A stretch of 64,000 nucleotides of DNA, taken from positions 1 to 64,000 of the forward strand of contig NZ_FMXM01000013.1 in assembly GCF_900103325.1 (NCBI RefSeq), written 5' to 3'. The notes under the pieces are model-generated. The model was not told where the DNA came from. It did no database searches and saw only the letters and a program-made list of their open reading frames with translations. The stretch comes from Mesorhizobium qingshengii (lineage in GTDB: Bacteria; Pseudomonadota; Alphaproteobacteria; Rhizobiales; Rhizobiaceae). Position numbers and translations under genes: made by a program. Below, in pieces: positions 1-9,040 of this stretch; position 1 is the stretch's first letter, and every line of letters starts with the position of its first letter.

Positions 1-333
1 ATCGGGGAATCGAGCTCGCTTCCGGTCAAGGTCGACAATGGCGAGGTCTGGATCGCCGACCGGCCGATCGGGCTTGCCGCGCCCAACGAGCCCCCGGGCG
101 AGGCGACGCTGTACTTCCGCCCGCACGATGTCGACCTGCTGGATGGCTGCAGCGGCTGCATCGTCGGCACGGTGGCCGCCAGCCGCCGCGTCGCCGGCAC
201 CAGGCGCGTCGAGCTCGAAATCGGCGGCGACCGCCAGCGGGTCGAGATCGAACTCCCCGTCGACCATCCCGCCGCACAGAAAAGCCGCGTCGCCTTCCGA
301 CCCGGGCGTTGGAAGCTCTTCCGGACGGCTTGA
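1..333 (+). CDS. cysA: Sulfate/thiosulfate ABC importer ATP-binding protein, C-terminal part (cut by window start)
   Basis: Only the last 110 codons are present, in frame from base 1 to the TGA at 331-333. The visible part is the regulatory C-terminal domain typical of CysA: a strand-rich segment with a YFRPHDVDLL motif (CysA proteins have a VRPHD-type motif here) and a closing segment ending RPGRWKLF. The nucleotide-binding domain lies outside the window. CysA energises sulfate uptake at the inner membrane. The next gene on the same strand encodes a sulfate-binding protein, which supports the assignment. The family is clear from the neighbour and the motif, but the catalytic half cannot be checked here. 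Confidence 0.75.
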   Translation: MGESSSLPVKVDNGEVWIADRPIGLAAPNEPPGEATLYFRPHDVDLLDGCSGCIVGTVAASRRVAGTRRVELEIGGDRQRVEIELPVDHPAAQKSRVAFRPGRWKLFRTA

Positions 334-563
334 TCTCTCGGGCCGGTCCATCGCTTCTAGAAGGATTGTGCGCGCAAGGGGCGTCGGCGCCGCTGCCAAG
401 GTGCCCAGAATGACTCTCCTTGGAAGGAAATCCTAACAACCGGCTGTTCCAGCGATATCTTTTCTCGGGGTGCAGCCACGGAGCCGCAGGGTGTGCCTCG
501 TCGCGCACCATGCATCACGGCTATCTTCGAACCACAAACGCATTGCATCCGGAGCCCGTTTTC

Positions 564-1550
564 ATGAAGCGATTTTTCCTTGGCGTTGCAGCCGCTGCCG
601 GCCTGTTCCTCGCATCCTCCCAAGCCTGGTCGGCCGATAAACTGCTCAACGCTTCCTATGAAGTCGGCCGCGAACTGTTCGTTCGGGTCAACAAGGCCTT
701 CATAGCAGGGCATCCGGGCGTCACCGTCGACCAGTCGCATGCCGGCACCTCGGCGCAGGCACGCGCCATCGCCGAGGGCCTTGGCGCCGATGTCGTCACC
801 TTCAACCAGGTCATCGACATCGATTTCCTGGTCAAGAAGGGTCTCGTCTCCGCCGACTGGCAGAAGGACTTCCCCGACAACGCCTCGCCCTTCTATTCGC
901 TGCCGTCCTTCCTGGTCCGCGCCGGCAACCCTAAGCACATCAAGGACTGGAACGATCTCGTGCGCGACGACGTGCAGGTGATCTTCCCCAACCCGAAAAC
1001 CTCGGGCAATGCGCGCTACACCTATCTGGCGGCAACCGCCTATGCCAAGGAAGCCTTCAAGGGCGACGACGCCAAGGTGAAGGAATTCATCACCAAGCTG
1101 TTCAACAACGTGCCGATCTTCGACACCGGCGGCCGCGCCGCGACCACCACCTTCGTGCAGCGCGAAATCGGCGACGTGCTGATCACCTTCGAGTCGGAGA
1201 CACGCGGCATCCGCAAGGAATATGGCGATGACAAGTTCGAGCAGGTCACGCCTTCGGTCAGCTTGCTGGCCGAATTCCCGATGGCGATCGTCGACAAGGT
1301 CGCCGACGAGCACGGCACCCGCGATCTCGCCAAGACCTATCTCGACTTCCTTTACACGCCTGAAGGCCAGGACATCCTCGCCCAGAACGGCAACCGGGTC
1401 CGTGACGCAGCCGTCGCCGCCAAATACAAGGCCCAGTTTCCCGATGTCCGCCTGCTAACGGTGGAAGACGTCTTCGGCGGCTGGGACAAGATCCAGAAGG
1501 AGCATTTCGCCGCCGGCGGCCTGCTCGACCAGACCTACGGCAGCCGCTGA
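564..1550 (+). CDS. sbp: Periplasmic sulfate-binding protein
   Basis: Predicted 328-residue periplasmic receptor of the sulfate ABC importer. The first 23 or so residues form a Sec signal peptide (MKRFFLGVAAAAGLFLAS then AWSA). The mature protein starts with KLLNASYEVGRELF, the usual beginning of Sbp/CysP proteins (LLNVSYDPTRELY-like), and carries the family segments HAGTSAQARA, DVVTFNQV, NPKTSGNARY and a C-terminal TVEDVFGGW. Length fits the family. The ATG at 564 was chosen over an in-frame start at 420 because it gives the signal peptide directly. It lies 230 bases after the cysA end, a gap long enough for its own promoter; I see no clear one. A terminator-like hairpin follows. Confidence 0.9.
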   Translation: MKRFFLGVAAAAGLFLASSQAWSADKLLNASYEVGRELFVRVNKAFIAGHPGVTVDQSHAGTSAQARAIAEGLGADVVTFNQVIDIDFLVKKGLVSADWQKDFPDNASPFYSLPSFLVRAGNPKHIKDWNDLVRDDVQVIFPNPKTSGNARYTYLAATAYAKEAFKGDDAKVKEFITKLFNNVPIFDTGGRAATTTFVQREIGDVLITFESETRGIRKEYGDDKFEQVTPSVSLLAEFPMAIVDKVADEHGTRDLAKTYLDFLYTPEGQDILAQNGNRVRDAAVAAKYKAQFPDVRLLTVEDVFGGWDKIQKEHFAAGGLLDQTYGSR

Positions 1551-1578
1551 CATCAGCAACATCCGAGATCAGCGAGGA

Positions 1579-1602
1579 AGCTGGCGCTTTGCCGGCTTTT
1601 TC
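1579..1602 (+). terminator. Rho-independent terminator after the sulfate-binding gene
   Basis: A 7-base stem (AGCTGGC against GCCGGCT, one G-T pair) closes a 5-base loop and is followed by TTTT, 28 bases after the stop codon of the sulfate-binding protein gene. Confidence 0.6.
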
Positions 1603-1804
1603 GTTCCATCCGCCGCAAACCCGGTTTCCGGCGGAATATCGGCGTTATCTGTGCAAAACGTTACAAAGAATCAACGCGTTTGTGCCTAACGTGCCATCGG
1701 ACGGCTTGTTTTGGCGAAACATCATCGTGTGATCAAAGCGTCATCATTTGCACACAAACAGTCGCCAGAGGCGAGTGGTTGGGGCTTTATGGGTTGACTC
1801 GGGC

Positions 1805-2254
1805 ATGCTGACGAAAAAAGGCAAATACGGCCTCAAGGCCCTCGTGCATCTGTCTGGCCTGCCAGCCGGCCAACTCGCATTCGTCAATGACATCGCTGTC
1901 GCCAACAACATCCCGAAGAAATTCCTGGATGCCATCCTTGGCGAGTTGCGCAACGCTGGCTTCGTGCAGAGCCGCAAGGGCAAGGAAGGCGGCTATCGCC
2001 TCGCCCGGCCAGCCTCCGAAATCAAGATCGGCCATGTCGTGCGCGTGCTTGACGGGCCACTGGCGCCGATCCCATGCGCCAGCCGTACGCAATATCAGCG
2101 CTGCGAGGACTGCGACGAGGCGACCTGCCAGGTCCGGCACATGATGCTGGAGGTGCGCCAGGCGATCGCCGAAGTGCTGGACAATCGCAGCCTCGCCGCC
2201 ATGCGCGATGCCGACAATGACGATTTCCCGGTCGAGCTGACGTCGCAAATCTAG
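1805..2254 (+). CDS. Rrf2 family transcriptional regulator
   Basis: A 149-residue protein with the Rrf2 architecture: an N-terminal winged helix starting MLTKKGKYGLKALVHLS, the recognition-helix region IPKKFLDAILGELRNAGFVQS, the wing KGKEGGYRLARP, and a cysteine cluster at about C91, C100, C103 and C108. Such cysteines bind an Fe-S cluster in IscR, NsrR and RirA, although several Rrf2 proteins (for example CymR) do not use one. I chose the ATG at 1805 because family members begin with this sequence; an in-frame upstream start at 1748 would add 19 residues without family character. Its position after sulfate uptake genes suggests a link to sulfur or Fe-S status, which is inference. Confidence 0.88.
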   Translation: MLTKKGKYGLKALVHLSGLPAGQLAFVNDIAVANNIPKKFLDAILGELRNAGFVQSRKGKEGGYRLARPASEIKIGHVVRVLDGPLAPIPCASRTQYQRCEDCDEATCQVRHMMLEVRQAIAEVLDNRSLAAMRDADNDDFPVELTSQI

Positions 2255-2337
2255 ACCACCGCGCGACGTTCTCCGCCGCGAGGTTGCGCGGCCCATGCCG
2301 ACGCGGTACAGCGGGTTTCGAAGAACAGGATGGACCG

Positions 2338-3465
2338 ATGAGGCTGTCGTGGTTCGCAAAATCCCGCAACCGCAAGCTGCCATCGGCAGCCACCTTCCGT
2401 ACTGAAATCATCGCCGACGTCTTCGTCCCCGACCATGCCGAGGATGTCCGCTTCTTCAGCCGCAAGCTGGTCCACCCTGGCAGGCTTCGCCGTTTCTCGA
2501 ACAGGGATCTTCGCGAAAGCCTGCTGTCGGTCTTCTATATCATGGTGGCGGCGGCGCTGCCGGTGCGCTGGTGGGCACCGGTCTGCGACCGGGTGTCGAG
2601 GTTTCGCCTGAAACGCCATGTGCTCAAGGAATTTGCGGACTATGCCGCCGCCACACGCGCGGTGCTTGGCGACGGCATCGATCCGCGCAAGCTGTTCGAG
2701 GCGTTGCTCGCGGCACGCCATCGCCGCCACCTGCAGCTGGCCGCGCATCTGGTCGCTGGCCGCTGGTCGCCGACGATCCGCCTGGAGGGGCTCGACGGGC
2801 TGCGGTCAGCTTTGCTGCGCGGCCACGGCGCCATCCTCTGGTGCGATCAGTTCACCGCCCAGACCATGATCGGCAAGCGCGCCCTGCACGAAGCCGGTGT
2901 CGAAGCGCATCAGGTGAGCGTCAACACGCACGGTCTTTCCGAAACGGCATTCGGCCTGCGCTTCCTGAACCCGCCGCTGGTCAATGTCGAGAACCGGTTC
3001 CTCAAAAGTCGGATCGTCTTTGACCGCGACGGCACCTATCAGGTCACGATCCGCATCCATGAGATCCTGAAGGAGAATGGTGTGGTGATGATGACCAACA
3101 CCATCCATGCCGGCTCGACCTTCGCCGAGGTCGCCATGGGCGAGAGCGGCTGGACGTATCTCGCCTCGGCACCGGCGAATTTCGCCGCCAGGGGCAAGAC
3201 GGCGCTGTTTGCCATGTCGACCTTCGAAGTGGTTCCCTTCCGCGAATACCGGGCCGTCCTGAGCCAGGAGCTGGTGCCGGCGCCATCGACCGTCTCGGCC
3301 GCGAGCATGGCCAGGGACGGTGCCAAGAGCATCGCGTTGCAGGCACGTTATATCCTGCTCAAGCGCGAGCGCCTGCTCGAGGCCCTGAAGCTTTACCCCG
3401 AGCAGATGATGTCGTGGTCCCGCCACCAGCGGCTGACCGAGCGCCAGGACCGGCCTCGGCACTGA
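2338..3465 (+). CDS. Conserved protein of unknown function, weakly LpxL/HtrB-like
   Basis: A 375-residue protein I do not recognise with certainty. The middle and end (RGHGAILWCDQFTAQTM at about 161-177, then LRFLNPPLVNVENRFL, and later VVMMTNTIHAGSTFAEVAMGE and TALFAMSTFEVVPFREY) follow the order of blocks in the lipid A acyltransferase (LpxL/HtrB) superfamily: an acceptor block, a gap, then a tail block with a conserved hydrophobic core. However, the family HX4D/E catalytic motif is not visible at the expected place. There is one hydrophobic stretch around 62-80. The upstream ATG at 2338 follows a weak AGGATGG sequence. A role in membrane lipid modification is possible, not shown. Confidence 0.55.
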   Translation: MRLSWFAKSRNRKLPSAATFRTEIIADVFVPDHAEDVRFFSRKLVHPGRLRRFSNRDLRESLLSVFYIMVAAALPVRWWAPVCDRVSRFRLKRHVLKEFADYAAATRAVLGDGIDPRKLFEALLAARHRRHLQLAAHLVAGRWSPTIRLEGLDGLRSALLRGHGAILWCDQFTAQTMIGKRALHEAGVEAHQVSVNTHGLSETAFGLRFLNPPLVNVENRFLKSRIVFDRDGTYQVTIRIHEILKENGVVMMTNTIHAGSTFAEVAMGESGWTYLASAPANFAARGKTALFAMSTFEVVPFREYRAVLSQELVPAPSTVSAASMARDGAKSIALQARYILLKRERLLEALKLYPEQMMSWSRHQRLTERQDRPRH

Positions 3466-3475
3466 TGATGAAGGC

Positions 3476-4024
3476 TCATGACCGGCGTATCCGACGGACC
3501 GCGTCAGCGACGAGTTCGCCGACCGGGCGCGTCGCGTCGAGCGTCAATGCCCGCTCATCCACCGCCGGCGGTTCGAGGATGGCGAACTGGCTGTCGACAA
3601 GGCTCGCCGGCATGAAATGGCCCTTGCGGTTGCCGACACGCCGCCGCGCGGTGGCGGGGTCGATCTCCAGATAGAGGTAGACGATATCCTGCCGGACGCC
3701 GCTCAGGCGCATGCGATAGCTGCGCTTCAGCGCCGAGCAGGCGGCAACCACCCCTTGTCCCTGCCCCACCAGCGTCGCGATGCGCTCGCCGATCGCGTCG
3801 AGCCAGCCTTCGCGCAATTGATCGGTGAGCGGCTCGCCGCTTGCCATGCGGGCGACGTTTTCAGGTGGATGCAGCCTGTCGCCCTCGACGAACACGGCGC
3901 CCAGCGCGGCCGCCAGCGCGGAGCCGACGGCTGACTTGCCGCAGCCGGCGACACCCATCACCACGATGGCCGGAGGCACCGAACCGGAAGCGCCCGTCGG
4001 CGCCTGTGCTGCCTTTTCGTCCAC
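3476..4024 (-). CDS. gntK: Gluconokinase, GntK family
   Basis: About 182 residues. Phosphorylates gluconate to 6-phosphogluconate with ATP in the cytoplasm. The P-loop GVAGCGKS at about 24-31 is followed by the family blocks FVEGDRLHPPENVARMASGEPLTD, ACSALKRSYRMRL and the lid region RRRVGNRKGHFMPASLVDSQFA, all typical of thermoresistant gluconokinases. I place the start at the GTG at 4024, two bases after the stop of the upstream permease. A second GTG 15 codons later would give a length nearer the usual 160-175. It is the last gene of the importer operon behind a GntR-like LacI regulator, which argues that the imported sugar is gluconate or is converted to it. Confidence 0.9.
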   Translation of the reverse strand: MDEKAAQAPTGASGSVPPAIVVMGVAGCGKSAVGSALAAALGAVFVEGDRLHPPENVARMASGEPLTDQLREGWLDAIGERIATLVGQGQGVVAACSALKRSYRMRLSGVRQDIVYLYLEIDPATARRRVGNRKGHFMPASLVDSQFAILEPPAVDERALTLDATRPVGELVADAVRRIRRS

Positions 4025-4026
4025 CG

Positions 4027-5013
4027 TCAGCGGCTTGCTGGCGCGCGGCCGTAGAGCAACAGCATGGCGACGATGACGACGCCATAGATGATCTGCCGCC
4101 CTGCCTCCGGCATCTGCATGACTGAAAGAATGGACTGCAGCAGCGTGATCAGGATGACCCCGGCAACGGTGCCGAGATAGGAGCCGCGCCCGCCGAGGAT
4201 CGAGGTGCCGCCAAGCACGACAGCCGCGATCGACGGCAAGAGATAGGCGTCTCCCATCGATTGCGCCGCCTTGGAGGCATAGCCGGCCAGCAGCACGCCG
4301 CCAAAGGCCGACAGGCCGCCGGAGACGGCGAAGGCGATCATCACCACACGCCGCGTGTCGATGCCCGACAGATAAGCGGCACGCTCGCGGTTGCCGATGC
4401 CGTAGACAGTGCGGCCGAAGCTGGTGCGGGTCAGCACGAATACCATCGCCGCGCCGATCAGCGCCCAGATGATGACTGCGTTGGGCACGCCTGGAATGGC
4501 AAAGCCGGTCGCCAGATAGCGCATGGCGCCCGTCGCCGAATCCTGCGGCGAGAAGCCGCCGGTGTAGACCACCATAAGCCCTTGCGCGACGGCATTGGTG
4601 GCCAGCGTGATGATCATCGAGGGGATGCGCAGATAGGCGACGCCGATGCCGTTGACGACGCCGATCAGCACGCCGCAGAAGATGCCGAACGGGATCGCCA
4701 GCGCCACGCCGGCCGGACCATAGGCAGCGGCCGCGCAGGCCATCATGGCACCCGCTGCCACCGACCACGGCACCGACAGGTCGATCTGGCCGAGCAGGAT
4801 GACCAGCATCATGCCGGTGGCGATGACACCGAGGAACGACGCCACCTTGAGCTGCTGCAGCAGATACTCGGGCGACAGGAAGCTGCGCGAATAGAGGCTG
4901 CCGAGAAATAGCAGCAGCACGATGCAGGCAAAGGCGGTGACGACGGCCGGATCGGCGCGGCGGATGAATTTCGGCATGCGTCCGGCAATACCGCCGAGGG
5001 TCGTTTCGCTCAC
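4027..5013 (-). CDS. Sugar ABC importer permease (RbsC family)
   Basis: A 328-residue integral membrane protein of the BPD_transp_2 (RbsC/AraH) family with about eight to ten hydrophobic segments. The conserved block MMLVILLGQIDLSVPWSVAAGAM corresponds to the GGIDLSVGS motif of the family and AVVLGGTSILGGRGS to its cytoplasmic coupling region. The start is placed at a GTG at 5013 that overlaps the stop of the upstream permease (GTGA); a GTG nine bases further upstream is also in frame. Second permease of a two-permease importer, so the translocation pore is probably a heterodimer. Confidence 0.88.
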   Translation of the reverse strand: MSETTLGGIAGRMPKFIRRADPAVVTAFACIVLLLFLGSLYSRSFLSPEYLLQQLKVASFLGVIATGMMLVILLGQIDLSVPWSVAAGAMMACAAAAYGPAGVALAIPFGIFCGVLIGVVNGIGVAYLRIPSMIITLATNAVAQGLMVVYTGGFSPQDSATGAMRYLATGFAIPGVPNAVIIWALIGAAMVFVLTRTSFGRTVYGIGNRERAAYLSGIDTRRVVMIAFAVSGGLSAFGGVLLAGYASKAAQSMGDAYLLPSIAAVVLGGTSILGGRGSYLGTVAGVILITLLQSILSVMQMPEAGRQIIYGVVIVAMLLLYGRAPASR

Positions 5014-5990
5014 AGGAACCACTCCAGCCGGTTGCGGACCCTGAAGAGGGCGAAGGCGCCGAGGCTGACCGCGACCAAAAGGATAACCCCCTGGAACAAA
5101 GGCTGCCAGAGCGGATCGAAATCGAAGACGAACAAGAGGTCGCCGATGGTGCGGAAGGCGAGCGCGCCGAAGATCGCGCCGATGGCGCTGCCCTTGCCGC
5201 CGAAAAGCGAGACGCCGCCGAGCACCACGGCGGCGATCGAGAACAGCGTGTAGGCGTTGCCGCTGGCATAGGCCGCATCGCCCGTATAGGTGAAGAAGGT
5301 CAGGAACAGCCCGCCGATCGCCGCCAGCAATCCGGCCAGCGTGTAGGCGGCGAACTTGCCGCGCCGGATCGGCACGCCGGACATGTAGGCCGCGGTTTCC
5401 GATGATCCCGCCGCATATGCGGCCCGGCCCAATACCGAGCGGCTGAATGGCACCCAGATCACCAGCACGATGGCAAGCAGGGCAACAAGGCTCGCCGGCA
5501 CCACATCGAACACGCGGCCCGTCAGCGCATCGGCCAGGTTCTCATTGACGGAACCGCCGGGGAATGGCCGCAGCAACAGGCCGATGCCGTAATAGACGGC
5601 CCCGGTGGCAATGGTGGCGACGATCGGCTGCAGCCGCCCATAGATGACGATGGCGCCGTTGATGGCGCCGCAGAGCAGGCCCACCGCCAGCACGGCGATG
5701 ACGCCGAGCGTCGTCTGCATCGGCGTGCCCACCACCAGCCAGGAAGCCAGGCAGTTGGTCAAAAGGAAGATCATGCCGACGGACAAGTCGATGCCGGCGG
5801 TGATCACCACCAGCGTCTGCGCCATGGCGACGAAGGCAAGCAGCACGCCCTTGTTCGCCGCCGTCTGCACGACATTGGCGTTAAAGCCCGCCGGATGGTT
5901 CGAGGTGTAGATGGCGAACATGGCTATGAAGATGCCGAGCGCCAGCAACGTCCCGCGCTGTTCGGCCAGCCAATAGCGCCAATCCTTCAC
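5010..5990 (-). CDS. Sugar ABC importer permease (RbsC family)
   Basis: A 326-residue permease of the same family as its downstream neighbour but clearly divergent from it. It shows the block TLVVITAGIDLSVGMIFLLTN and the coupling segment VVLGGVSLFGGKGSAIGAIFGAL. Start ATG at 5990 overlaps the stop of the ATPase gene by four bases (ATGA), so the genes are translationally coupled. Acts in the inner membrane with the product of the next gene. Confidence 0.9.
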   Translation of the reverse strand: MKDWRYWLAEQRGTLLALGIFIAMFAIYTSNHPAGFNANVVQTAANKGVLLAFVAMAQTLVVITAGIDLSVGMIFLLTNCLASWLVVGTPMQTTLGVIAVLAVGLLCGAINGAIVIYGRLQPIVATIATGAVYYGIGLLLRPFPGGSVNENLADALTGRVFDVVPASLVALLAIVLVIWVPFSRSVLGRAAYAAGSSETAAYMSGVPIRRGKFAAYTLAGLLAAIGGLFLTFFTYTGDAAYASGNAYTLFSIAAVVLGGVSLFGGKGSAIGAIFGALAFRTIGDLLFVFDFDPLWQPLFQGVILLVAVSLGAFALFRVRNRLEWFL

Positions 5991-7534
5991 GCGTCCGCTC
6001 CCTGGGTCACCGGGATCTCCGCATCATGGATGTTGAGCGCGCTGGCGATCAGCGCCCGCTCGGTGATCTCGGCGCCGACCAGTTCGCGCTTGACCGCCCC
6101 ATCATAAAGCACCAGCACACGGTCGCAGCAACCGATCAGCTCGTCATAGTCGGTCGAATAGAACAGGATCGCGGCACCGGCGTCGGCGAGCTTGCGCATC
6201 AGCAGGTAGAGCTCCTGTTTGGTGCCGACGTCGATGCCGCGCGTTGGATCGTTGAGCAGGATGATGCGCGGCTGCCGCATCAGCCATTTGGCGATCACCA
6301 CCTTCTGCTGGTTGCCGCCCGACAGCGCACCGACCGGAATGTCGAGGCCCGCCGTCTTGATCGCAAGCAGGCCGACCATGTCGTCGATCAGCCGCTGCTC
6401 GGCGGCGCGGTCGATGATGCCGGCTTTCGACAGCCTGTCGAGCGCCGCGAAGGACAGGTTCTCGCGCACCGTCATCGGCAGCATCAGGCCTTCGGTCTTG
6501 CGGTCCTCGGGAATGAGCGCCATGCCGATGCTATCTTCCCGCGCGGCCGCGGGGCTGGCGATGGTGACCGGCTTGCCATCGATGAGGATCTGGCCTGACA
6601 GGCCGCGCAGCACGCCGAAGAAGGCCAGCAGCAACTCACGCTGGCCCTGGCCGTCGAGGCCACCGAGGCCGACCACCTCGCCGGCCCTGACGGTCAGCGA
6701 GATGTCGTGCAGCCGGTCGGCCCAGGAGAGTTTGCGGGCTTCGAGAACCGGCGCGGCGGTGGTAGGTGCCGCCGCCGGCTTGGGCGGAAAAATATGACTG
6801 TATTCGCGGCCGATCATCAGCTCGACCACTTCATTGTCGCTCTTCGAGCCCGCCGGATAGCTGGCGACGTTGCGGCCGTTGCGAAACACCGTGCACTGGT
6901 CGGCCAGTTCGGCGATCTCGTTCATGCGGTGCGAAATGTAGAGCAGCGCCAGCCCTTCCGAGCGCAGCCGCTTGAGCACCGCGAAGATCTTCGAGACGTC
7001 CGCCGCCGTCAGCGCCGACGTCGCCTCGTCGAGAATGAGGATGCGGGGCTTGCGTGCCAGCGCCTTGGCGATCTCGACCATCTGCCGGCGCGACAGCGGC
7101 AGGTCCTTGACCAGCGCCAGCGGATGGATGTCGGCCGCTCCCGCGCGCGCCAGCGCCTCTTCCGCGATGCGGCGCTGCGCCTTGCGGTCGATCATGCCGA
7201 AGCGTTTCGGCGGGTCGGAAATGACGATGTTGTCGGCGACGCTGAGTTCGGGAACCAGCGACAGCTCCTGGAAGATGCAGACGATGCCGGCCTTGTTCGC
7301 CGCACCGGGTGAAGCGAAGCTCACCTCGCGGCCGTCCAGCATCATACGGCCCTCGTCGGGCGCCACGACACCAGCCATGGCCTTGATCAGGGTCGATTTG
7401 CCGGCGCCGTTCTCGCCGAGGATGGCATGGATGCTGCCGGCCGTGACCGACAGATCGGCCTTCTCCAGCGCCCGCACGCCTCCATAGCGCTTGGATATGC
7501 CTTCCATGCGCAAGAGCGGAACCGCGCCGTCCAT
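5987..7534 (-). CDS. Sugar ABC importer ATP-binding protein (RbsA family, two ATPase domains)
   Basis: A 515-residue tandem ATPase. The first domain has Walker A GENGAGKS (about 40-47), a modified signature LSRRQMVEIAKAL and Walker B ILILDEATSAL. The second domain has the usual degenerate Walker A (GLGGLDGQGQRE), a full signature SGGNQQKVVIAKWL and an unusual Walker B LLNDPTRGID, where the normal DE pair reads ND. Length and layout match RbsA/MglA proteins. It sits between the binding-protein gene, from which it is separated by a hairpin, and the two permease genes. Confidence 0.92.
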   Translation of the reverse strand: MDGAVPLLRMEGISKRYGGVRALEKADLSVTAGSIHAILGENGAGKSTLIKAMAGVVAPDEGRMMLDGREVSFASPGAANKAGIVCIFQELSLVPELSVADNIVISDPPKRFGMIDRKAQRRIAEEALARAGAADIHPLALVKDLPLSRRQMVEIAKALARKPRILILDEATSALTAADVSKIFAVLKRLRSEGLALLYISHRMNEIAELADQCTVFRNGRNVASYPAGSKSDNEVVELMIGREYSHIFPPKPAAAPTTAAPVLEARKLSWADRLHDISLTVRAGEVVGLGGLDGQGQRELLLAFFGVLRGLSGQILIDGKPVTIASPAAAREDSIGMALIPEDRKTEGLMLPMTVRENLSFAALDRLSKAGIIDRAAEQRLIDDMVGLLAIKTAGLDIPVGALSGGNQQKVVIAKWLMRQPRIILLNDPTRGIDVGTKQELYLLMRKLADAGAAILFYSTDYDELIGCCDRVLVLYDGAVKRELVGAEITERALIASALNIHDAEIPVTQGADA

Positions 7535-7568
7535 CAGCCCTCCCAGGCATTTGCGATTGACATCAGGC

Positions 7569-7604
7569 AGCCGATGCCGCGGGTCTTCTCCCGCGGCATC
7601 GGCT
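7569..7604 (-). terminator. Strong intra-operon hairpin after the binding-protein gene
   Basis: A perfect 15-base stem (AGCCGATGCCGCGGG and its complement) with a 6-base loop lies between the binding-protein stop and the ATPase start. There is no run of T on the minus strand, so it more likely stabilises the upstream mRNA or causes partial termination, giving more binding protein than ATPase. Confidence 0.6.
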
Positions 7605-7611
7605 GGTCAGA

Positions 7612-8739
7612 CTATTTGTTTTCCTTGGTCTGACCCATGATCTCCTGCGCGGTGAAATTGATGCCGCAGGTCGGGAAGGAGTTGCCGACGAAGAAATTGT
7701 CGGACTGGTCGGGGAAGAAATCCTGGCCTTCCTTGAAGTTCGGGTCCTCGACAATGGCGAGCGGCAGCTTCACCGATTGCGGCACGACATTGCCTTCGAG
7801 CGCGGCAATCGCTGTCTTGATGGCAACCGCCACCTGGGCCGGGCCGGTGCCGGCCGAAGAGCACTTCAATCCGTCGCCGGCATGCGCGGCACAAAATTTG
7901 CGGAAGCCGTTTTCGGTCTCGCCGCCGAACGGAACGAACGGATGCTTGGCATCGATCATCGCCTGCACGATGCCGGTATCGCCACCCTGCCCGGTGATGC
8001 CGTCGAAGGGCCCGTTGGTGGCAATCGCGTCGGCCGTCGCTTTCTGGGCCACGCCATCGTCCCACTTGCCGACGACCTCGGTGACGTCCCACTTCTTGCC
8101 GGACGCGTCGAAGACCTCATGGATGCCGGCGTGACGATCCGTATCGACGGACGTGCCGGCAACGCCGCGTACCTCGAGCACCTTGCCGCCGTTCGGCACA
8201 TGCGAGACCAGCCACTTGCCCCACAATTCGCCAAGGCCCTTCTGGTCGACGTTGACGTTGATGGCGTCCTTGGTGTCGAGGATGTTGTCGAAGGCGACCA
8301 GCACGACGCCGGCTTCCTTGGCGCGCTTGATGACCGGCCCGAACGCGGTCGGGTTCTGTGCATTGACGACGATCGCGTCAAAGCCGGAATCGATGAAGTT
8401 GTTGATTGCGGAGATCTGCGCCGGCACATCTTCGCCGGTCGATACGACCTTGAATTCCTTCAGCTTCGCGGCAACGTCCTTCTGTGCCGCATAGGCCTTG
8501 GCGGTCTGCACCATCTGGATACGCCAGGTATTGGCGATATAGCCGTTGGCAAGCGCGATGCGATACGGGCCGTCCTTCTTGGGAAACTTGAAGAACTGCG
8601 TGTCGGCTGCCCACGGTGCGAAGCAATCCGGCTCGGCGGCCGGGCCCTTGACGATTTCCGGGCCCGCGGCGATCGCCGACGAGCTCAACATGACGAATGC
8701 AGTGGCGGCAACGATGCCACCAACCAGTGACTTGATCAT
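7612..8739 (-). CDS. Sugar ABC importer periplasmic binding protein
   Basis: A 375-residue type I periplasmic binding protein (RbsB-like). It begins with a Sec signal peptide (MIKSLVGGIVAATAFVMLSSSAIAA). The mature part has RIALANGYIANTWRIQMVQTAK, then FDAIVVNAQNPTAFGPVI and VVLVAFDNI, typical of ribose-type receptors, and a late GQGGDTGIVQAMIDA block. The ATG at 8739 is preceded by GGGAGGAAT, a good ribosome-binding site; the in-frame start 23 codons upstream has no such site. First gene of the importer operon and downstream of the LacI-type regulator. Substrate is probably gluconate or a related sugar acid, inferred from gluconokinase and the GntR-like regulator. Confidence 0.9.
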   Translation of the reverse strand: MIKSLVGGIVAATAFVMLSSSAIAAGPEIVKGPAAEPDCFAPWAADTQFFKFPKKDGPYRIALANGYIANTWRIQMVQTAKAYAAQKDVAAKLKEFKVVSTGEDVPAQISAINNFIDSGFDAIVVNAQNPTAFGPVIKRAKEAGVVLVAFDNILDTKDAINVNVDQKGLGELWGKWLVSHVPNGGKVLEVRGVAGTSVDTDRHAGIHEVFDASGKKWDVTEVVGKWDDGVAQKATADAIATNGPFDGITGQGGDTGIVQAMIDAKHPFVPFGGETENGFRKFCAAHAGDGLKCSSAGTGPAQVAVAIKTAIAALEGNVVPQSVKLPLAIVEDPNFKEGQDFFPDQSDNFFVGNSFPTCGINFTAQEIMGQTKENK

Positions 8740-9040
8740 CGATATTCCTCCCAGTTGCAGTTCTGATTGTTGTTTCGCTTTGCGAAGTCTCGCGCGATGG
8801 GCCGGCACCTCCTGCCTTGCCGAGCACGTTTTGGTCGCCGGTGATGGCCGACCCGGTCCCTCCCCTCGTCGTCGCCAGCATGGCGAAAACTATCATATTA
8901 TACATAATAAACAAGAATTAGTTGTTACTTATGTATAATAAACAGGCGCTACCCGCCACTTTTCACGCCTGCTCAACCCGAATGGTAGCGCTACCAAATT
9001 GGCCTGTAAACCGGCATTCGCACAGTCGCTTCTGTGTATT
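8740..9040. promoter_or_regulatory. Regulatory gap between the LacI-type regulator and the gluconate-type operon
   Basis: This 301-base gap has no convincing gene. It holds a LacI-type operator (8983-8996), an AT-rich stretch with a 10-base inverted repeat (TTATACATAA at 8898-8907 and its complement at 8929-8938), a perfect minus-strand TATAAT at 8902-8897 usable as a -10 box, and the GGGAGGAAT ribosome-binding site of the binding-protein gene. The AT-rich block stands out against the GC-rich surroundings. Confidence 0.6.
8983..8996. promoter_or_regulatory. LacI-family operator, probable binding site of the adjacent GntR-like repressor
   Basis: TGGTAGCGCTACCA is a perfect 14-base palindrome with the central CG step found in LacI/GalR-family operators. 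It lies just downstream of the regulator gene and upstream of the importer operon. A possible half site (GGCGCTACC) occurs at about 8945-8953. Confidence 0.65.

Noticed and set aside
2338..3465. Firm assignment as a lipid A acyltransferase
   Set aside because: The HX4D/E motif that defines LpxL/HtrB activity is not visible, so only a weak resemblance is stated.
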